Shown here: positions 34,016 through 43,257 of the stretch, in pieces
Layout of the letters: each line of letters starts with the position of its first letter
Position numbering within the stretch: position 1 is the first letter of the stretch
Origin: Pseudoalteromonas luteoviolacea
GTDB taxonomy: Bacteria > Pseudomonadota > Gammaproteobacteria > Enterobacterales > Alteromonadaceae
Direction: 5' to 3'
Assembly (NCBI RefSeq): GCF_021654285.1
Contig: NZ_JAKFZS010000009.1
Location: forward strand, 62,001-126,000
DNA: 64,000 bases
The notes under the pieces: generated by a model
Told to the model about the DNA's origin: nothing
The model's input: the letters and a program-made list of their open reading frames with translations, nothing else
Database searches by the model: none
Position numbers and translations under genes: made by a program

Positions 34016-35500
34016 ATGAGTGCAAATGTCGATTTGGCAAACCGCCCAAGTTACGATCAGGAAATTCAGGATATAGCCGATTACGTTATAAATTATAAAG
34101 TTGAGTCTCAAGAAGCGGTTGATACGGCTATCTACTGTTTAATGGATACATTAGGTTGTGGAATACTGGCCTTGAGTTTTCCAGAGTGTACAAAGCATCT
34201 GGGGCCATTGGTAAAAGGGACTTTGGTACCAAACGGTGCAAGAGTTCCGGGTACCCAGTTTACTTTAGACCCAGTGAAAGCGGCTTGGGATATCGGGTGT
34301 ATTATTCGTTGGCTGGATTTCAATGATACATGGTTAGCGGCAGAGTGGGGGCATCCTTCGGATAACATTGGGGGGATCTTAGCGGTTGCAGATTTCTTAT
34401 CTCAGCAAAATATGAGTATTGGGCTTGCTCCGTTGACTATCGAAGATGTTGTTGTTGCCATGATTAAAGCACATGAAGTGCAAGGTGTAATGGCGTTAGA
34501 GAATAGTTTTAATCGCGTTGGTTTGTGTCATGTATTACTTGTGCGTGTTGCTACAGCAGCGGTTATAACTGATCTTATGGGTGGCGATAGAGAGCAAGTC
34601 ATGGCTGCTATCTCTCAAGCATGGGTAGATGGATCATCACTTCGAACCTATCGACACGCGCCTAATGCTGGCTCACGAAAGTCTTGGGCGGCAGGGGATG
34701 CGACCTCTCGAGGGGTAAGGTTAGCCGATATGTCGATTAAGGGAGAAATGGGCATTCCGGGGGTTTTGAGTGCGCCGCAGTGGGGGTTTTACGATGTATC
34801 TTTTAGTCAAACGAATAAAGATCTCGCTTTGAAGCCCCAAGCACAGCGCAAGTTTAGCTTCCAAAGGGAGTATGGTGTTTATGTGATGGAAAACATTCTT
34901 TTTAAACTGAGTTTCCCCGCAGAGTTTCACTCGCAAACTGCCTGTGAAGCAGCTGTCATGCTTCATAAGCAAGTCTTAAACCGAGTTGATGATATAAAAC
35001 GTATAGAAATAACAACTCATGAATCTGCAATCCGAATTATTTCTAAAGTAGGTGAGTTGGCAAACCCAGCTGACAGAGATCATTGCTTGCAATATATGGT
35101 CGCAGTCCCTTTATTATTTGGCACATTGAGTGCTGAAAACTATGAAGATGAGTTTCATCTGCAGCACCCGAAAATCGATTTACTTAGAAGTAAAATGGTG
35201 ATTATCGAAGACAAGCGTTACAGTGAGGAATATCATGACCCTGACAAGCGCTCAATTGCCAATGCGATTCAGATCCATTTTCATGATGGAAGTTGCACTG
35301 ACAAAATTGAGGTGGAGTACCCAATTGGCCACCGCCGCCGCCGCGAAGAAGGCATTCCTGTATTAAAAGCAAAATTCAAACGAAACTTGGAAACTCGTTT
35401 TCCTAAAGGCCAGTGTAATCAAATTATTGATTTGTTTGATGATAAACATCGACTGTTAAAAACACCGGTGAACCGATTTATGGATTTGTGGGTGATCTAA
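34016..35500 (+). CDS. MmgE/PrpD family protein (2-methylcitrate dehydratase type)
   Basis: A 494-residue member of the MmgE/PrpD family, near the 483-residue length of PrpD, which dehydrates 2-methylcitrate in propionate catabolism without an iron-sulfur cluster. Recognisable stretches are [19 protein letters not shown] ([18 protein letters not shown]), the GLCHVLLVR helix and [19 protein letters not shown] chose ATG 34016 with AGGAG 8 bases upstream; ORF extension to 33956 is not supported. No prpB, prpC or acnD is adjacent. The Fur box upstream would fit a cluster-free dehydratase made when iron is scarce, an inference. Another MmgE-type substrate is possible. Confidence 0.87.
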   Translation: MSANVDLANRPSYDQEIQDIADYVINYKVESQEAVDTAIYCLMDTLGCGILALSFPECTKHLGPLVKGTLVPNGARVPGTQFTLDPVKAAWDIGCIIRWLDFNDTWLAAEWGHPSDNIGGILAVADFLSQQNMSIGLAPLTIEDVVVAMIKAHEVQGVMALENSFNRVGLCHVLLVRVATAAVITDLMGGDREQVMAAISQAWVDGSSLRTYRHAPNAGSRKSWAAGDATSRGVRLADMSIKGEMGIPGVLSAPQWGFYDVSFSQTNKDLALKPQAQRKFSFQREYGVYVMENILFKLSFPAEFHSQTACEAAVMLHKQVLNRVDDIKRIEITTHESAIRIISKVGELANPADRDHCLQYMVAVPLLFGTLSAENYEDEFHLQHPKIDLLRSKMVIIEDKRYSEEYHDPDKRSIANAIQIHFHDGSCTDKIEVEYPIGHRRRREEGIPVLKAKFKRNLETRFPKGQCNQIIDLFDDKHRLLKTPVNRFMDLWVI

Positions 35501-35522
35501 TCCATGGGTTTATTCGATTGTA

Positions 35523-35561
35523 TTGTAACTCAGTTATAAATCGCTCTTAACTGAGTTACAA
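35523..35561. terminator. 13-bp inverted repeat after the PrpD-type gene
   Basis: TTGTAACTCAGTT (35523-35535) and AACTGAGTTACAA (35549-35561) are perfect complements around 13 bases, starting 22 bases past the stop. No U-tract follows, so termination is likely but not certain. Confidence 0.5.
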
Positions 35562-35632
35562 CGTAATCTTTGCTTGCCTAAGTCTACTTTAGGGTTAAAA
35601 TCCAGCTCCACTCATTTATAAAAGGAAATCCC

Positions 35633-36049
35633 ATGAGTAAAGTAGTCCGTGTCGGGGTTGGTGTTATTATCAAGCGTGGCAATCAAGTTTTATTGGGTGA
35701 GCGTATTGGGGCCCATGGCGCAAATACCTGGGCAACGCCCGGTGGTCATTTGGAATTTGGCGAAAGTATTGAGTCTTGTGCGGCCCGCGAGGTACTTGAG
35801 GAGACCGGATTAACGGTTGTGGATGTTAAACAAGTTGGTTTCACGAATGATATTTTTGAGCGTGAAGATAAGCATTACATCACAATATTTGTAGAGGCGC
35901 GATGTGATGAAGGAGATGCACAAATTTTAGAACCGCATAAATGTAAGCAGTGGCAGTGGTTTACGTGGGATAACTTACCACAACCGTTATTTATTCCGAT
36001 GATGAATTTAATCAAAGAAAACCCCAAACTTTCGATTTCAAAAAGTTAG
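35633..36049 (+). CDS. Nudix hydrolase (MutT-like nucleoside triphosphate pyrophosphohydrolase)
   Basis: A 138-residue Nudix protein. The complete box G-x5-E-x7-REVLEETGL is visible from GGHLEFGES to LEETGL, with all metal-binding glutamates in place. Short proteins starting VGVGVIIKRGNQVLLGERIG belong to the NUDT15/MutT-like group that hydrolyses (oxidised or modified) nucleoside triphosphates. Ribosome-binding AAAGGAAAT lies just before the ATG. It is monocistronic between unrelated genes. Confidence 0.93.
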   Translation: MSKVVRVGVGVIIKRGNQVLLGERIGAHGANTWATPGGHLEFGESIESCAAREVLEETGLTVVDVKQVGFTNDIFEREDKHYITIFVEARCDEGDAQILEPHKCKQWQWFTWDNLPQPLFIPMMNLIKENPKLSISKS

Positions 36050-36189
36050 TTTTATATTCCTTGTAAAAAGAATTATAAATTATTTATTTTATTGCACAGT
36101 GTTTGCACAATCAGCTCCTATAGTTAAAAAAACAGCAATAGTTAACCACATTTGGTGATGACAGTTTCTTTTTCTATGGGAGTGTTGAT

Positions 36190-37320
36190 ATGAAGCAAGG
36201 TTCAATTGTTCATAACATATCTGTACTTACAGCAAGTGCGACTATGTTAATGTTGGCAGGGTGTGGCTCCAGTAGTAGCGATAACACACAAACTGAGTCA
36301 ATTACACAGCAAAGTGTAAATAACACAGCTGATACCAGTACATCTAGTAGTAGCTCGAATAACACTTCAGATACCAGTAGCAACACTTCAACATCAGACA
36401 CGACGAGTGGTGTTAGCACTGGCAATTCAGGCGACACGAGTGGCAGCACGGATAGCTCAGATGATGTTGATAATGGGACTGCTGCGACATCAGGTTCAAC
36501 TGACGGTGTGTTATGTGATTATTTCTATAATGAGTTTAATGACTCTGCATCGGTCCAAGCAACCAGTAATGCCGATTGGAATTGTACAGGCAGTGCAAGA
36601 ACCTTAACTGCAAATGGCATTCCTGACCACCAAACAGGTACTTTCCCAAATCCAGGCAATCCAAATACGATCAGTGAAACGTCAGTGTCAATCAGCTACT
36701 CGCTGACGCCAACAAAAACTGAGACCACTTCAACGCTCGGTGGCCCAAGAGGTGCAACGGGTTATGTTTTGAATGGTGTAAAAATTGATGCCAATACAGC
36801 TGGCTCCTGTGATGACTCTGGCAATGATTGTTCGCTAGTGGGGAATACGGGAAACTGGAGCATTGAAGCGTTGGGTCAAACGAGCTTTGATTTTGGTACC
36901 GATGATAATAACGCTCATGTGCAACCGGATGGATCATATCATTACCATGGCATGCCAGAAGGGTTTATAGCGCTTCGCGGTGGCTCAGACACAACCATGA
37001 CATTAATTGGTTGGGCGGCAGATGGCTTTCCAATTTATGCGCGATATGGTTATAGCGATGCTGATGATGCACAGTCCGCGCTCAAAGTGATCACAGGTAG
37101 CTATCAACTGGTTGAAAATGTCAGCAGCAATCGACCATCTACCTCAGTCTATGCGTTAGGCACCTTTGCACAGGATTGGGAATACGTAGCGGGTAGTGGA
37201 GATCTAGACGAGTGTAATGGGCGCTTTGGTGTCACACCTGAATTTCCTGAAGGCATTTATCATTACTATGCAACGGACAGTTATCCATATTTTCAGCGTT
37301 GTGTGAAAGGTGAAATATAA
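36190..37320 (+). CDS. YHYH-domain lipoprotein with Ser/Thr/Asn-rich linker
   Basis: A 376-residue exported protein. The signal ends in the lipobox LAGC (cysteine near 25). Residues 26-105 are a low-complexity linker of serine, threonine, asparagine and aspartate, which presents the rest away from the membrane. The C-terminal domain (about 110-376) carries the SYHYHGMPEGF motif that names the YHYH family, plus DGFPIYARYGY and IYHYYATDSYPYF. The histidine/tyrosine motif suggests metal binding, but the family's function is not established. It is followed after 14 bases by an EF-hand-bearing secreted protein, so the two probably work together. Confidence 0.88.
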   Translation: MKQGSIVHNISVLTASATMLMLAGCGSSSSDNTQTESITQQSVNNTADTSTSSSSSNNTSDTSSNTSTSDTTSGVSTGNSGDTSGSTDSSDDVDNGTAATSGSTDGVLCDYFYNEFNDSASVQATSNADWNCTGSARTLTANGIPDHQTGTFPNPGNPNTISETSVSISYSLTPTKTETTSTLGGPRGATGYVLNGVKIDANTAGSCDDSGNDCSLVGNTGNWSIEALGQTSFDFGTDDNNAHVQPDGSYHYHGMPEGFIALRGGSDTTMTLIGWAADGFPIYARYGYSDADDAQSALKVITGSYQLVENVSSNRPSTSVYALGTFAQDWEYVAGSGDLDECNGRFGVTPEFPEGIYHYYATDSYPYFQRCVKGEI

Positions 37321-37334
37321 AAGAGGTAGATGTA

Positions 37335-37847
37335 ATGACTTATTTTAAAAATCACTTTTGGTGTATGTGTTTTTTGGTGTTCAGCGTGCCTGCTAATGCA
37401 CACCTTATGGTCGCTGAGCGTGGTACGCTTAACTTCGATGAAACAGGAGTTTATACCGTGATATCGCTATCGGCATCTAACTTTTTAGCGGCGGATACAG
37501 ATAAAGATAGACACCTGTCTTTCACTGAATTTAAGCAGGCAAAAGAGACTATTTTCAAGCAAGTACTGGCTGGCATTTATATGCAACAGGGTGAACAAAC
37601 CCAGTATTTGGAGGGGTTGATGTTGTCTCCTCAAGCGTCTCACCATGGCAATGGCCGTGAGATAGACCAAATTATCGTTATGGGTAAGTTTATCAATGTG
37701 GATCACACGAAGAACCTGTCATTCCATAATGTTTTTTACGGTGATAATGCCCTTAGCTCTGTTGAAATAACCGCGAAATATAAACGGTTAGGGCTGAAAA
37801 AAGCATTTGTTCTGACCTCGAAAAAACAAGGTGAGAGAGTATTTTAG
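37335..37847 (+). CDS. Secreted protein with one EF-hand
   Basis: A 170-residue protein with a signal peptide (cleavage near ANA-HL, residue 22). A canonical calcium-binding loop, DTDKDRHLSFTEF, lies at about 54-66; a second EF-hand is not seen. The remainder looks like a beta-rich domain with no family I can name. Mature proteins beginning with His (HLMVAERG) after signal cleavage are notable, since an N-terminal histidine can form a copper brace, but the second histidine of such a site cannot be verified. It is in an operon with the YHYH lipoprotein, 14 bases apart. Confidence 0.78.
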   Translation: MTYFKNHFWCMCFLVFSVPANAHLMVAERGTLNFDETGVYTVISLSASNFLAADTDKDRHLSFTEFKQAKETIFKQVLAGIYMQQGEQTQYLEGLMLSPQASHHGNGREIDQIIVMGKFINVDHTKNLSFHNVFYGDNALSSVEITAKYKRLGLKKAFVLTSKKQGERVF

Positions 37848-37873
37848 CCTAACTTTATGGTGAGCAGCTGCAA

Positions 37874-38746
37874 TTACGGCGATTGAGCCTGCTCACTAGC
37901 CAAGATCACATCTAGACGTTTTAACTCATTACTGTTGAATAAGTTATGTTTGAGAGTGGTGATTCTTTCACTGTGCTGTTCAATTGGGGCTTGCGCCACA
38001 ATCGCCTGATGAGCTTGTTTATAGTGTTTAATTCTTTGCAGCCACAGTTGTTGCTTAGATTGTAATGTAACAAGTCGCTGGGCTGCCTCATCACCAAAAT
38101 TTGCACTAAATTGGTTATGGTTCATTCCATGCCAGTTGTTTTTCAGTTCAAAGAAGCGCAGTGATGATTCAATTATCTGTCGCTGCGCGTCTGGCAGTTG
38201 AGAGATATGTGCATCGAGTAGTGAGTTGCGTATGTCATCACTGAGTGTTTTGTCAGAGAGAATGTGCCAACGTGTCAGGGTGTGCCCGTGCCAGCTGTTT
38301 TCATCTTGAAACCATGCATGGATAACCGGATGAGAAAAGTGTTGTTTTTGTAAGGCGGTTAAAGCTTCAAATCGTTCATGTATGTCTAAATTCGGGTCTA
38401 ACTCTGTAAGCGCCATCTTATAATGCATGTAATCATGGGCGAGTGATTGCAAGCAAACAGGCAGCTGATGAATAAACTGATCCCAGCTTTCAACTTGCTG
38501 TTTATGCTGCAAGGTAATTAACCAATCGTCAATGTATGTTTTGTGTGATTTTGTCACTGTGCTGCATATTGTTATGGGGCCTGAGCTAACAGGACTCTCG
38601 GTTGTTGCACGTGTTTTAGGTTTTTGAACAGTAGGATAGTGCAGTACGATTTGCTCAGCGCTGTTTCTGTTGTTATTGAAGTACCATAAAACCAAGGCGC
38701 ATAGCGCCCCAGCAATCGCCACCGTTAACAGATATTTTCCTTTCAC
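37874..38746 (-). CDS. Lipase-specific foldase (lipase chaperone, Lif family)
   Basis: A 290-residue periplasmic foldase anchored by an N-terminal helix (about 5-23). It has a short variable linker, then a long helical body that embraces the lipase. The C-terminal part shows the family's FGDEAAQRLVTLQSKQQLW segment and the LR-FF-E pattern. The N-terminal RxxFDY-type motif of classical foldases is not clearly present (the region reads WDQFIHQLP), so it is a divergent member. ATG 38746 overlaps the lipase stop by 4 bases (ATGA), as usual for lipA-lifO pairs, which secures the assignment. Confidence 0.82.
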   Translation of the reverse strand: MKGKYLLTVAIAGALCALVLWYFNNNRNSAEQIVLHYPTVQKPKTRATTESPVSSGPITICSTVTKSHKTYIDDWLITLQHKQQVESWDQFIHQLPVCLQSLAHDYMHYKMALTELDPNLDIHERFEALTALQKQHFSHPVIHAWFQDENSWHGHTLTRWHILSDKTLSDDIRNSLLDAHISQLPDAQRQIIESSLRFFELKNNWHGMNHNQFSANFGDEAAQRLVTLQSKQQLWLQRIKHYKQAHQAIVAQAPIEQHSERITTLKHNLFNSNELKRLDVILASEQAQSP

Positions 38747-39660
38747 AGGTTGAGCCCTTTTAAGCGAATAATATGTTGTCTGTACAAAGTTAACGGATCA
38801 GTTTCAAATAGATGGTGGATCCCTATGGTTTGATTGACTTGATCTAAATGGTTCATTTTAAAATCATTGCCTATGACCTGCCCTAAATTGCTCGAGCAGG
38901 CTGACACCAGTCCATCATTAGGCTCGTCAAAAACCTGTGAGATAAATGCCAAAGGGGTATCGGCGGGGTCAAACACATTGGTCCATGCTTTAGCGCCACT
39001 CCAAGAAAAATAATAAACACCATTGTGCTCAAGCATGTTGCCTTGACCACAATAGTGGTTTGGTACGCCTTCAGGGTATTTTTGGTTAAATGCAAGGGTG
39101 CCTTCTGTGGTTAATGCTTCAAGTGCTTGTAAAGCATCTTTGGGCGCAGTGGCTTTTCCTGACAGCAGATCAATTAAGCCGGCCAATGTATTGGCGAGCG
39201 ATGCCAAAAACAGCTCAGAAAAAGAACCTCTGTCAACACCGCCTCTAACGACATCGGCAAATCGACTCCCCCAATTTACACCGCCAATACTGGTTACCGA
39301 TGCAACCCACTGTGGTTTTACTGCTGCCACATAGCGGATTGTTTGTGCACCTTGGCTGTGGCCGATTAAATTGACTTTGTCTTTACCCGTTAGTGCCCTG
39401 ATCAAAGCGACTTGCTCAAGCAGTTGCTCACCTCTCAATTCTGAGTTATGTGCAGAGGAGACTTCTGCGACGAATACATTGCCACCTTCTTGTTGAATGA
39501 TTGAGGGGACTCGATAAAAGTAATCAACACCGAGCAAGTTATCGAATCCAAATAAGCCATGTACCAGCACCACTGGGTATTCGAGGGTGTCTCGGCTATA
39601 AGCTAAGTGTGTAAAGCAAGACGTAAAGCCTAAAATGAGAATCAGAATGAACCTTTTCAT
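38743..39660 (-). CDS. Secreted triacylglycerol lipase (family I, foldase-dependent)
   Basis: A 305-residue lipase with a signal peptide (cleavage near AYS-RD). The nucleophile elbow is GHSQG with S102; the oxyanion loop is VLVHGLFGFDN; the catalytic aspartate is in PNDGLV and the histidine in NHLDQ. Two cysteines (HYCGQ and SACSS) can form the disulfide known in Pseudomonas and Burkholderia lipases, and NDFKMNHLDQ supplies the calcium-site region. I chose ATG 39660 because GGAAC lies 8 bases upstream and a signal peptide follows at once. Secretion would use the type II system after folding by the neighbouring chaperone. Confidence 0.92.
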   Translation of the reverse strand: MKRFILILILGFTSCFTHLAYSRDTLEYPVVLVHGLFGFDNLLGVDYFYRVPSIIQQEGGNVFVAEVSSAHNSELRGEQLLEQVALIRALTGKDKVNLIGHSQGAQTIRYVAAVKPQWVASVTSIGGVNWGSRFADVVRGGVDRGSFSELFLASLANTLAGLIDLLSGKATAPKDALQALEALTTEGTLAFNQKYPEGVPNHYCGQGNMLEHNGVYYFSWSGAKAWTNVFDPADTPLAFISQVFDEPNDGLVSACSSNLGQVIGNDFKMNHLDQVNQTIGIHHLFETDPLTLYRQHIIRLKGLNL

Positions 39661-39914
39661 GTATATGTTCCAATTGTTACAGTTTAGTAACATTAAAACT
39701 AGAGCAAGTACTTCAGAGATCAAGTGGGAAGGTTAAAAAACAGACAGAATGTTGAGTTTGGTGCGTATTTATATAAGCGGTTTTTACTTTAAGATATTGA
39801 TATAAATTAGGTTAATAAAAGAGTGGTTTCTGGTACATGCAATTATAGTTATAGATGGTGATGAGCTTTGAACAGGGGCAAACTGTCTTGATAACAATTT
39901 GCCTGTCTGCATGA

Positions 39915-40346
39915 TTAAGCATGTGTATTGATACCATACTGATAGTGTTCAATTTTCTTAAGCAATGCTTCGTGATTGTTTACCACATCAGAATTGGCCG
40001 GGTGCTGTGATTTTACATAAGCGAGGTCCTCACGCATTTGCTCTATCACGTTAAATGATTTGGTGTTAGCGTCATTTAACGTGGTACCGCCCAGTTGACC
40101 ATCATGTTTAATAAGGCCATAGCGACCGGTTAAAAATGCCATTTCACCCATGGTCAAATAACCTGATTCATAATGTGTATTTGCCGCCTCACTTTGCTCT
40201 TTTAAGGTCATGTTAGTGAAATCAAATGCGCGTTCAGGGCTGTTTGTACTGGTTGATTGCGTTATTTGGTCGGTATTTTGTACAGGCGTTGTTAACGTAC
40301 TTTGCCGTGTTGGCGCATATGTGTGCGCTGTATTTTGAATGTGCAT
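39915..40346 (-). CDS. Hypothetical cytoplasmic protein
   Basis: A 143-residue protein of unknown function. The first 50 residues are rich in Thr, Gln and Asn and probably disordered; residues 60-143 are helical and polar, ending in YGINTHA. There are no cysteines or membrane segments. ATG 40346 is preferred with AAGGACAG upstream; the longer frame to 40451 would cover the hmp terminator. The N-terminal disorder and amphipathic helices recall small secreted or flagellar-type proteins but I cannot place it. Confidence 0.66.
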   Translation of the reverse strand: MHIQNTAHTYAPTRQSTLTTPVQNTDQITQSTSTNSPERAFDFTNMTLKEQSEAANTHYESGYLTMGEMAFLTGRYGLIKHDGQLGGTTLNDANTKSFNVIEQMREDLAYVKSQHPANSDVVNNHEALLKKIEHYQYGINTHA

Positions 40347-40423
40347 ATTCTGTCCTTGTATTTGCTTTGCTTTAAATTTAAGCAATTCACATTCCAACAA
40401 TATGCGGTGAATAAAAAAGAGCC

Positions 40424-40447
40424 GATTGGCTCTTTTTAAAAGGTTAC
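40424..40447 (-). terminator. Rho-independent terminator after hmp
   Basis: AAAAAGAGCC-GATT-GGCTCTTTTT is a perfect 10-bp stem with A and U runs on both sides, usable on either strand. It lies 20 bases beyond the leftward flavohemoprotein stop. Confidence 0.88.
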
Positions 40448-40466
40448 CCATACTAGGATGGGTCAG

Positions 40467-41630
40467 TTATAGAGTTTGGTGAGGGCCAAACACCTCGTAA
40501 AGAATACGGCTATCGTCAACACCCAAATCAATTAATTGGGTTTTTATAAACGCCATGAATGCGCTTGGCCCACAGAGATAAAATTCACCGGTTTCTATTG
40601 GTAATTCAGAGGATATTTCAGTTAGGTGCATTCTTCCCTCGCGGTGCCCGATGGCGTTATTCTCTATCCAATAATGGCTTTGCAGAGAGGAAACTTGTGG
40701 TTTGAAAGCTTCTACATTGTCATAAAATGCGTGCTCAGAATGCGTACGTGCCGCATGCAAGAACCAGCATGGTGTGTTTGATGCGTTTGATTTGATTGTT
40801 TGCAGCATCGCCATCATGGGTGTGATCCCGACACCTGCACTGATAAATACCTTAGGTGCATCTGACGCTAACAGGACAAAATCACCAGCAGGAGGGTATG
40901 CATCTATTTCATCGCCTTCCTTAAGAGTGTGTAAATAGTTTGAAACCAGCCCCTCTTTTTTAACTGAAATACGATAATGATCGCTTTGACTTGATTGCGA
41001 CAATGAGTACTGTCTGATCTGGCGATTTTCAGACTCTTGAATCTCACAATCAACGGCAAGGTATTGCCCCGCTTGATAGCTAGCCACAGGTCGTTTATCT
41101 AGCGGCGTTAGATAAAAACTCTTGATAACTTCTGACTCTTGTACAATCTTGGTAATTTCAAAGCGACGACGACCGCGCCAGCCTCCAGATTTATGTTCAT
41201 TATTTTGATAAATTGCTTCTTCTTGAGTGATGAATAAGTCAGCCAAAGCACCATAAGCTTGGGCCCAAGCATCAATGATCTCTGGTGTACATTCATTGGG
41301 AAACATTTCCTGTAATGTGGCCAATAGATGGGTACCTACAATGGGATAATGCTCAGGTAAAATGTTTAAACTGGCGTGTTTATGATTGATGCGCTCAATA
41401 GCCTGCGCCAATACCGCGGGATTATCTATGTGGGTTGCATAAGCCGCCAGTGCACTAAATAGCGCAAACTGTTGCTTGCCGGTTTTTTGATTACTGATAT
41501 TAAAAACATCTAATAACTCAGGGTTATGACTAAACATACGTTTGTAAAAGTGATCAGTGACCGCAGGGCCAGCATTAGCAAGCAGAGGAATGGTGTCCTT
41601 AACCAGTTTAATTGTTTGAGTTGATAACAT
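40467..41630 (-). CDS. hmp: Flavohemoprotein (nitric oxide dioxygenase)
   Basis: A 387-residue three-domain protein that oxidises NO to nitrate using O2 and NAD(P)H. The globin domain (1-140) has the proximal histidine in NHKHASL and the MFSHNPELLDVFN segment. The FAD domain has RQYSLS, and the NAD domain GVGITPMMAML and CGPSAFM. ATG 41630 is preferred, with GGAG upstream. It is the last gene of the leftward ppyR-nnrS-hmp operon, so it should be induced by NO through NorR and sigma-54. Confidence 0.95.
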   Translation of the reverse strand: MLSTQTIKLVKDTIPLLANAGPAVTDHFYKRMFSHNPELLDVFNISNQKTGKQQFALFSALAAYATHIDNPAVLAQAIERINHKHASLNILPEHYPIVGTHLLATLQEMFPNECTPEIIDAWAQAYGALADLFITQEEAIYQNNEHKSGGWRGRRRFEITKIVQESEVIKSFYLTPLDKRPVASYQAGQYLAVDCEIQESENRQIRQYSLSQSSQSDHYRISVKKEGLVSNYLHTLKEGDEIDAYPPAGDFVLLASDAPKVFISAGVGITPMMAMLQTIKSNASNTPCWFLHAARTHSEHAFYDNVEAFKPQVSSLQSHYWIENNAIGHREGRMHLTEISSELPIETGEFYLCGPSAFMAFIKTQLIDLGVDDSRILYEVFGPHQTL

Positions 41631-41643
41631 AGGTATTCTCCAA

Positions 41644-42858
41644 TTAACCACGACGCCCGTCGAGGCGATGTTTCATTAAAATAGGGGTGTAAATCGCAAC
41701 GAAAATGGTAAATGCACCAGACCATAAAATAGCGCTGGCAAGCCATGCATCGTGCGGATTGATAAATAAAGGAAATAGACTTCTGATCAGGGCTGATAGA
41801 AAACACAGTGCAAATGCCACACTCAGAAGCGGGTGTGCCTTGAGTGGTCTTGCAGTATGTCCCAGTGAAACCCTGGACATAATTGATAAAATCATCAGAC
41901 CCATTGCACCTATGGTGATCAAGTGCAAAGCGTCTTTGGCTTGCCACGCAAAGTTCAAATAGGCACCGCCAAATCCGATCAAGCCTATGGCCATCAAGCA
42001 ATATGCGATATAGAGCGACCAAAGTAAGGGGACTTGCCAGATTGCGAATTTGAACCAATACACGCTTCGAGCGATATGCAACAGGCCTGTTACTATGAGC
42101 AGGTAGCCTGGGTTTATAGGGCTATTAAATACATGGTGAGCAAAGAAACCGATAAGCCCTAATAAAGCACTCCAAAACAATGCTATGTTGAGCAAAGGCG
42201 TTGTCGTTTGCGATTGCAGGTTTAACCCTCTTGCAATAAAAAACGGTAATACGCGTCCTGCAATGATGCTGATTAAAAAAGTAAAACCAAGTACACCAAT
42301 ACATGACAAAGTGAGTGCAAACATGTAGTTATGGTTGTAAATCAACCAGATAAAGGTCAAGTTGACACTCGCCATGAGCGACAAAATAACGATAAATTGA
42401 TAGTTATTTTTGCTCTTGGCTTGCACCAATGTATTGGCCAGATGGGTAATGCTCAGTAACCAAAATAAGCCTTGGCAAATAGCGAGCCAAATGTAAGGGC
42501 TATCGGAGAATACAAAAATTAATCTTGCGGCTAACCACAAGCTGCACAGCAATAGCAACTGAACGCCATTTATCGTTGGGATCCCCGTCCAGTTTTTTGA
42601 AGCGGTGAACAGAAAACCGATAGCGACGGCACTGGCAAAGCCAAATAACATTTCATGGGCGTGCCAAAGCGTCGCGGGTACTTGGCTTTGCCAGTGTAAA
42701 ATACCGGATAAAACACCAGCCCAAATGAGCATACTGACGACTGCCCAAGTCGCTGATAGCCAGAATAAAGGTCTAAACCCTAACATTAAAAAGGGCCAAG
42801 TGGCTGGCTTAAATAGAATGGGTTTTGGTAGAGGTTCTTCAATTGGCAACATCGTCAC
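41644..42858 (-). CDS. nnrS: NnrS family heme/copper membrane protein
   Basis: A 404-residue protein with about twelve transmembrane helices. NnrS proteins carry heme and protect against NO or nitrosative stress. Landmarks are the N-terminal GFRPLFWLSA, WHAHEMLFGFASAVAIGFL and GRVLPFF with conserved histidines and arginine. I prefer GTG 42858, which has GGAGG 7 bases upstream and overlaps the ppyR stop by one base (TAGTG); ATG 42852 is two codons later. The hmp ribosome-binding site lies within 15 bases of the stop, so the genes are tightly coupled. Confidence 0.92.
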   Translation of the reverse strand: MTMLPIEEPLPKPILFKPATWPFLMLGFRPLFWLSATWAVVSMLIWAGVLSGILHWQSQVPATLWHAHEMLFGFASAVAIGFLFTASKNWTGIPTINGVQLLLLCSLWLAARLIFVFSDSPYIWLAICQGLFWLLSITHLANTLVQAKSKNNYQFIVILSLMASVNLTFIWLIYNHNYMFALTLSCIGVLGFTFLISIIAGRVLPFFIARGLNLQSQTTTPLLNIALFWSALLGLIGFFAHHVFNSPINPGYLLIVTGLLHIARSVYWFKFAIWQVPLLWSLYIAYCLMAIGLIGFGGAYLNFAWQAKDALHLITIGAMGLMILSIMSRVSLGHTARPLKAHPLLSVAFALCFLSALIRSLFPLFINPHDAWLASAILWSGAFTIFVAIYTPILMKHRLDGRRG

Positions 42859-43106
42859 TAGCGCACCTCCAAGCCTAAGCTGTACTGGCACAAGCACCGC
42901 ACTACATAGCTAATTTTTAATAGAGTGGCGAACAACAAACTGCCAATATGCGCACTGACCTGTATGGGTATAGATAGCAGGTGAGAAAACGGGTAGCTGG
43001 CGATGATAGCGAGGCCAAAGCCGACTATACTGGCGACAAGTAGCCAATTCGAAGTGCTAAGTAAACGAGTAAAAACGCCCGTAAAGTTCTCTTGTTGTAT
43101 TTGCAT
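42858..43106 (-). CDS. ppyR: PpyR-like small membrane protein
   Basis: An 82-residue inner-membrane protein with two predicted helices (about 20-38 and 47-68). The order ppyR-nnrS-hmp opposite a NorR-type activator matches, in gene content, the PA2662-PA2665 region of Pseudomonas aeruginosa (as I recall it), where the small protein is PpyR. The molecular role of PpyR is unclear. ATG 43106 is preferred; the frame extends to GTG 43118. Its stop overlaps the nnrS start. It is the first gene behind the sigma-54 promoter. Confidence 0.75.
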   Translation of the reverse strand: MQIQQENFTGVFTRLLSTSNWLLVASIVGFGLAIIASYPFSHLLSIPIQVSAHIGSLLFATLLKISYVVRCLCQYSLGLEVR

Positions 43107-43144
43107 ATGTATACCCACTTAGGTTGTGTTCGTGTCATATACAT

Positions 43145-43160
43145 CGCACAAGATGTGCCA
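43145..43160 (-). promoter_or_regulatory. Sigma-54 promoter of the ppyR-nnrS-hmp operon
   Basis: On the minus strand TGGCACATCTTGTGCG places GG (43159-43158) and GC (43147-43146) at sigma-54 spacing, with a perfect TGGCAC -24 element. The start would be near 43134, about 28 bases before the ppyR ATG. Confidence 0.8.
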
Positions 43161-43213
43161 ACTTTTAATTTTAATAAAAACAGATGCTTATGGCTTTTAT
43201 GATTTACTTTAGA

Positions 43214-43224
43214 GTCAATTTGAC
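43214..43224. promoter_or_regulatory. NorR-binding site 1
   Basis: GTCAATTTGAC is a perfect GTCA-N3-TGAC NorR site, about 85 bases upstream of the predicted sigma-54 start of the divergent operon. Confidence 0.85.
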
Positions 43225-43257
43225 ATATTTTAAATAAAGTCTTTTTATATTTAATAG

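Noticed and set aside
43131..43141. Third NorR site (GT-N7-AC)
   Set aside because: Only the outer GT and AC match; the TGAC half is missing, and it lies over the transcription start.
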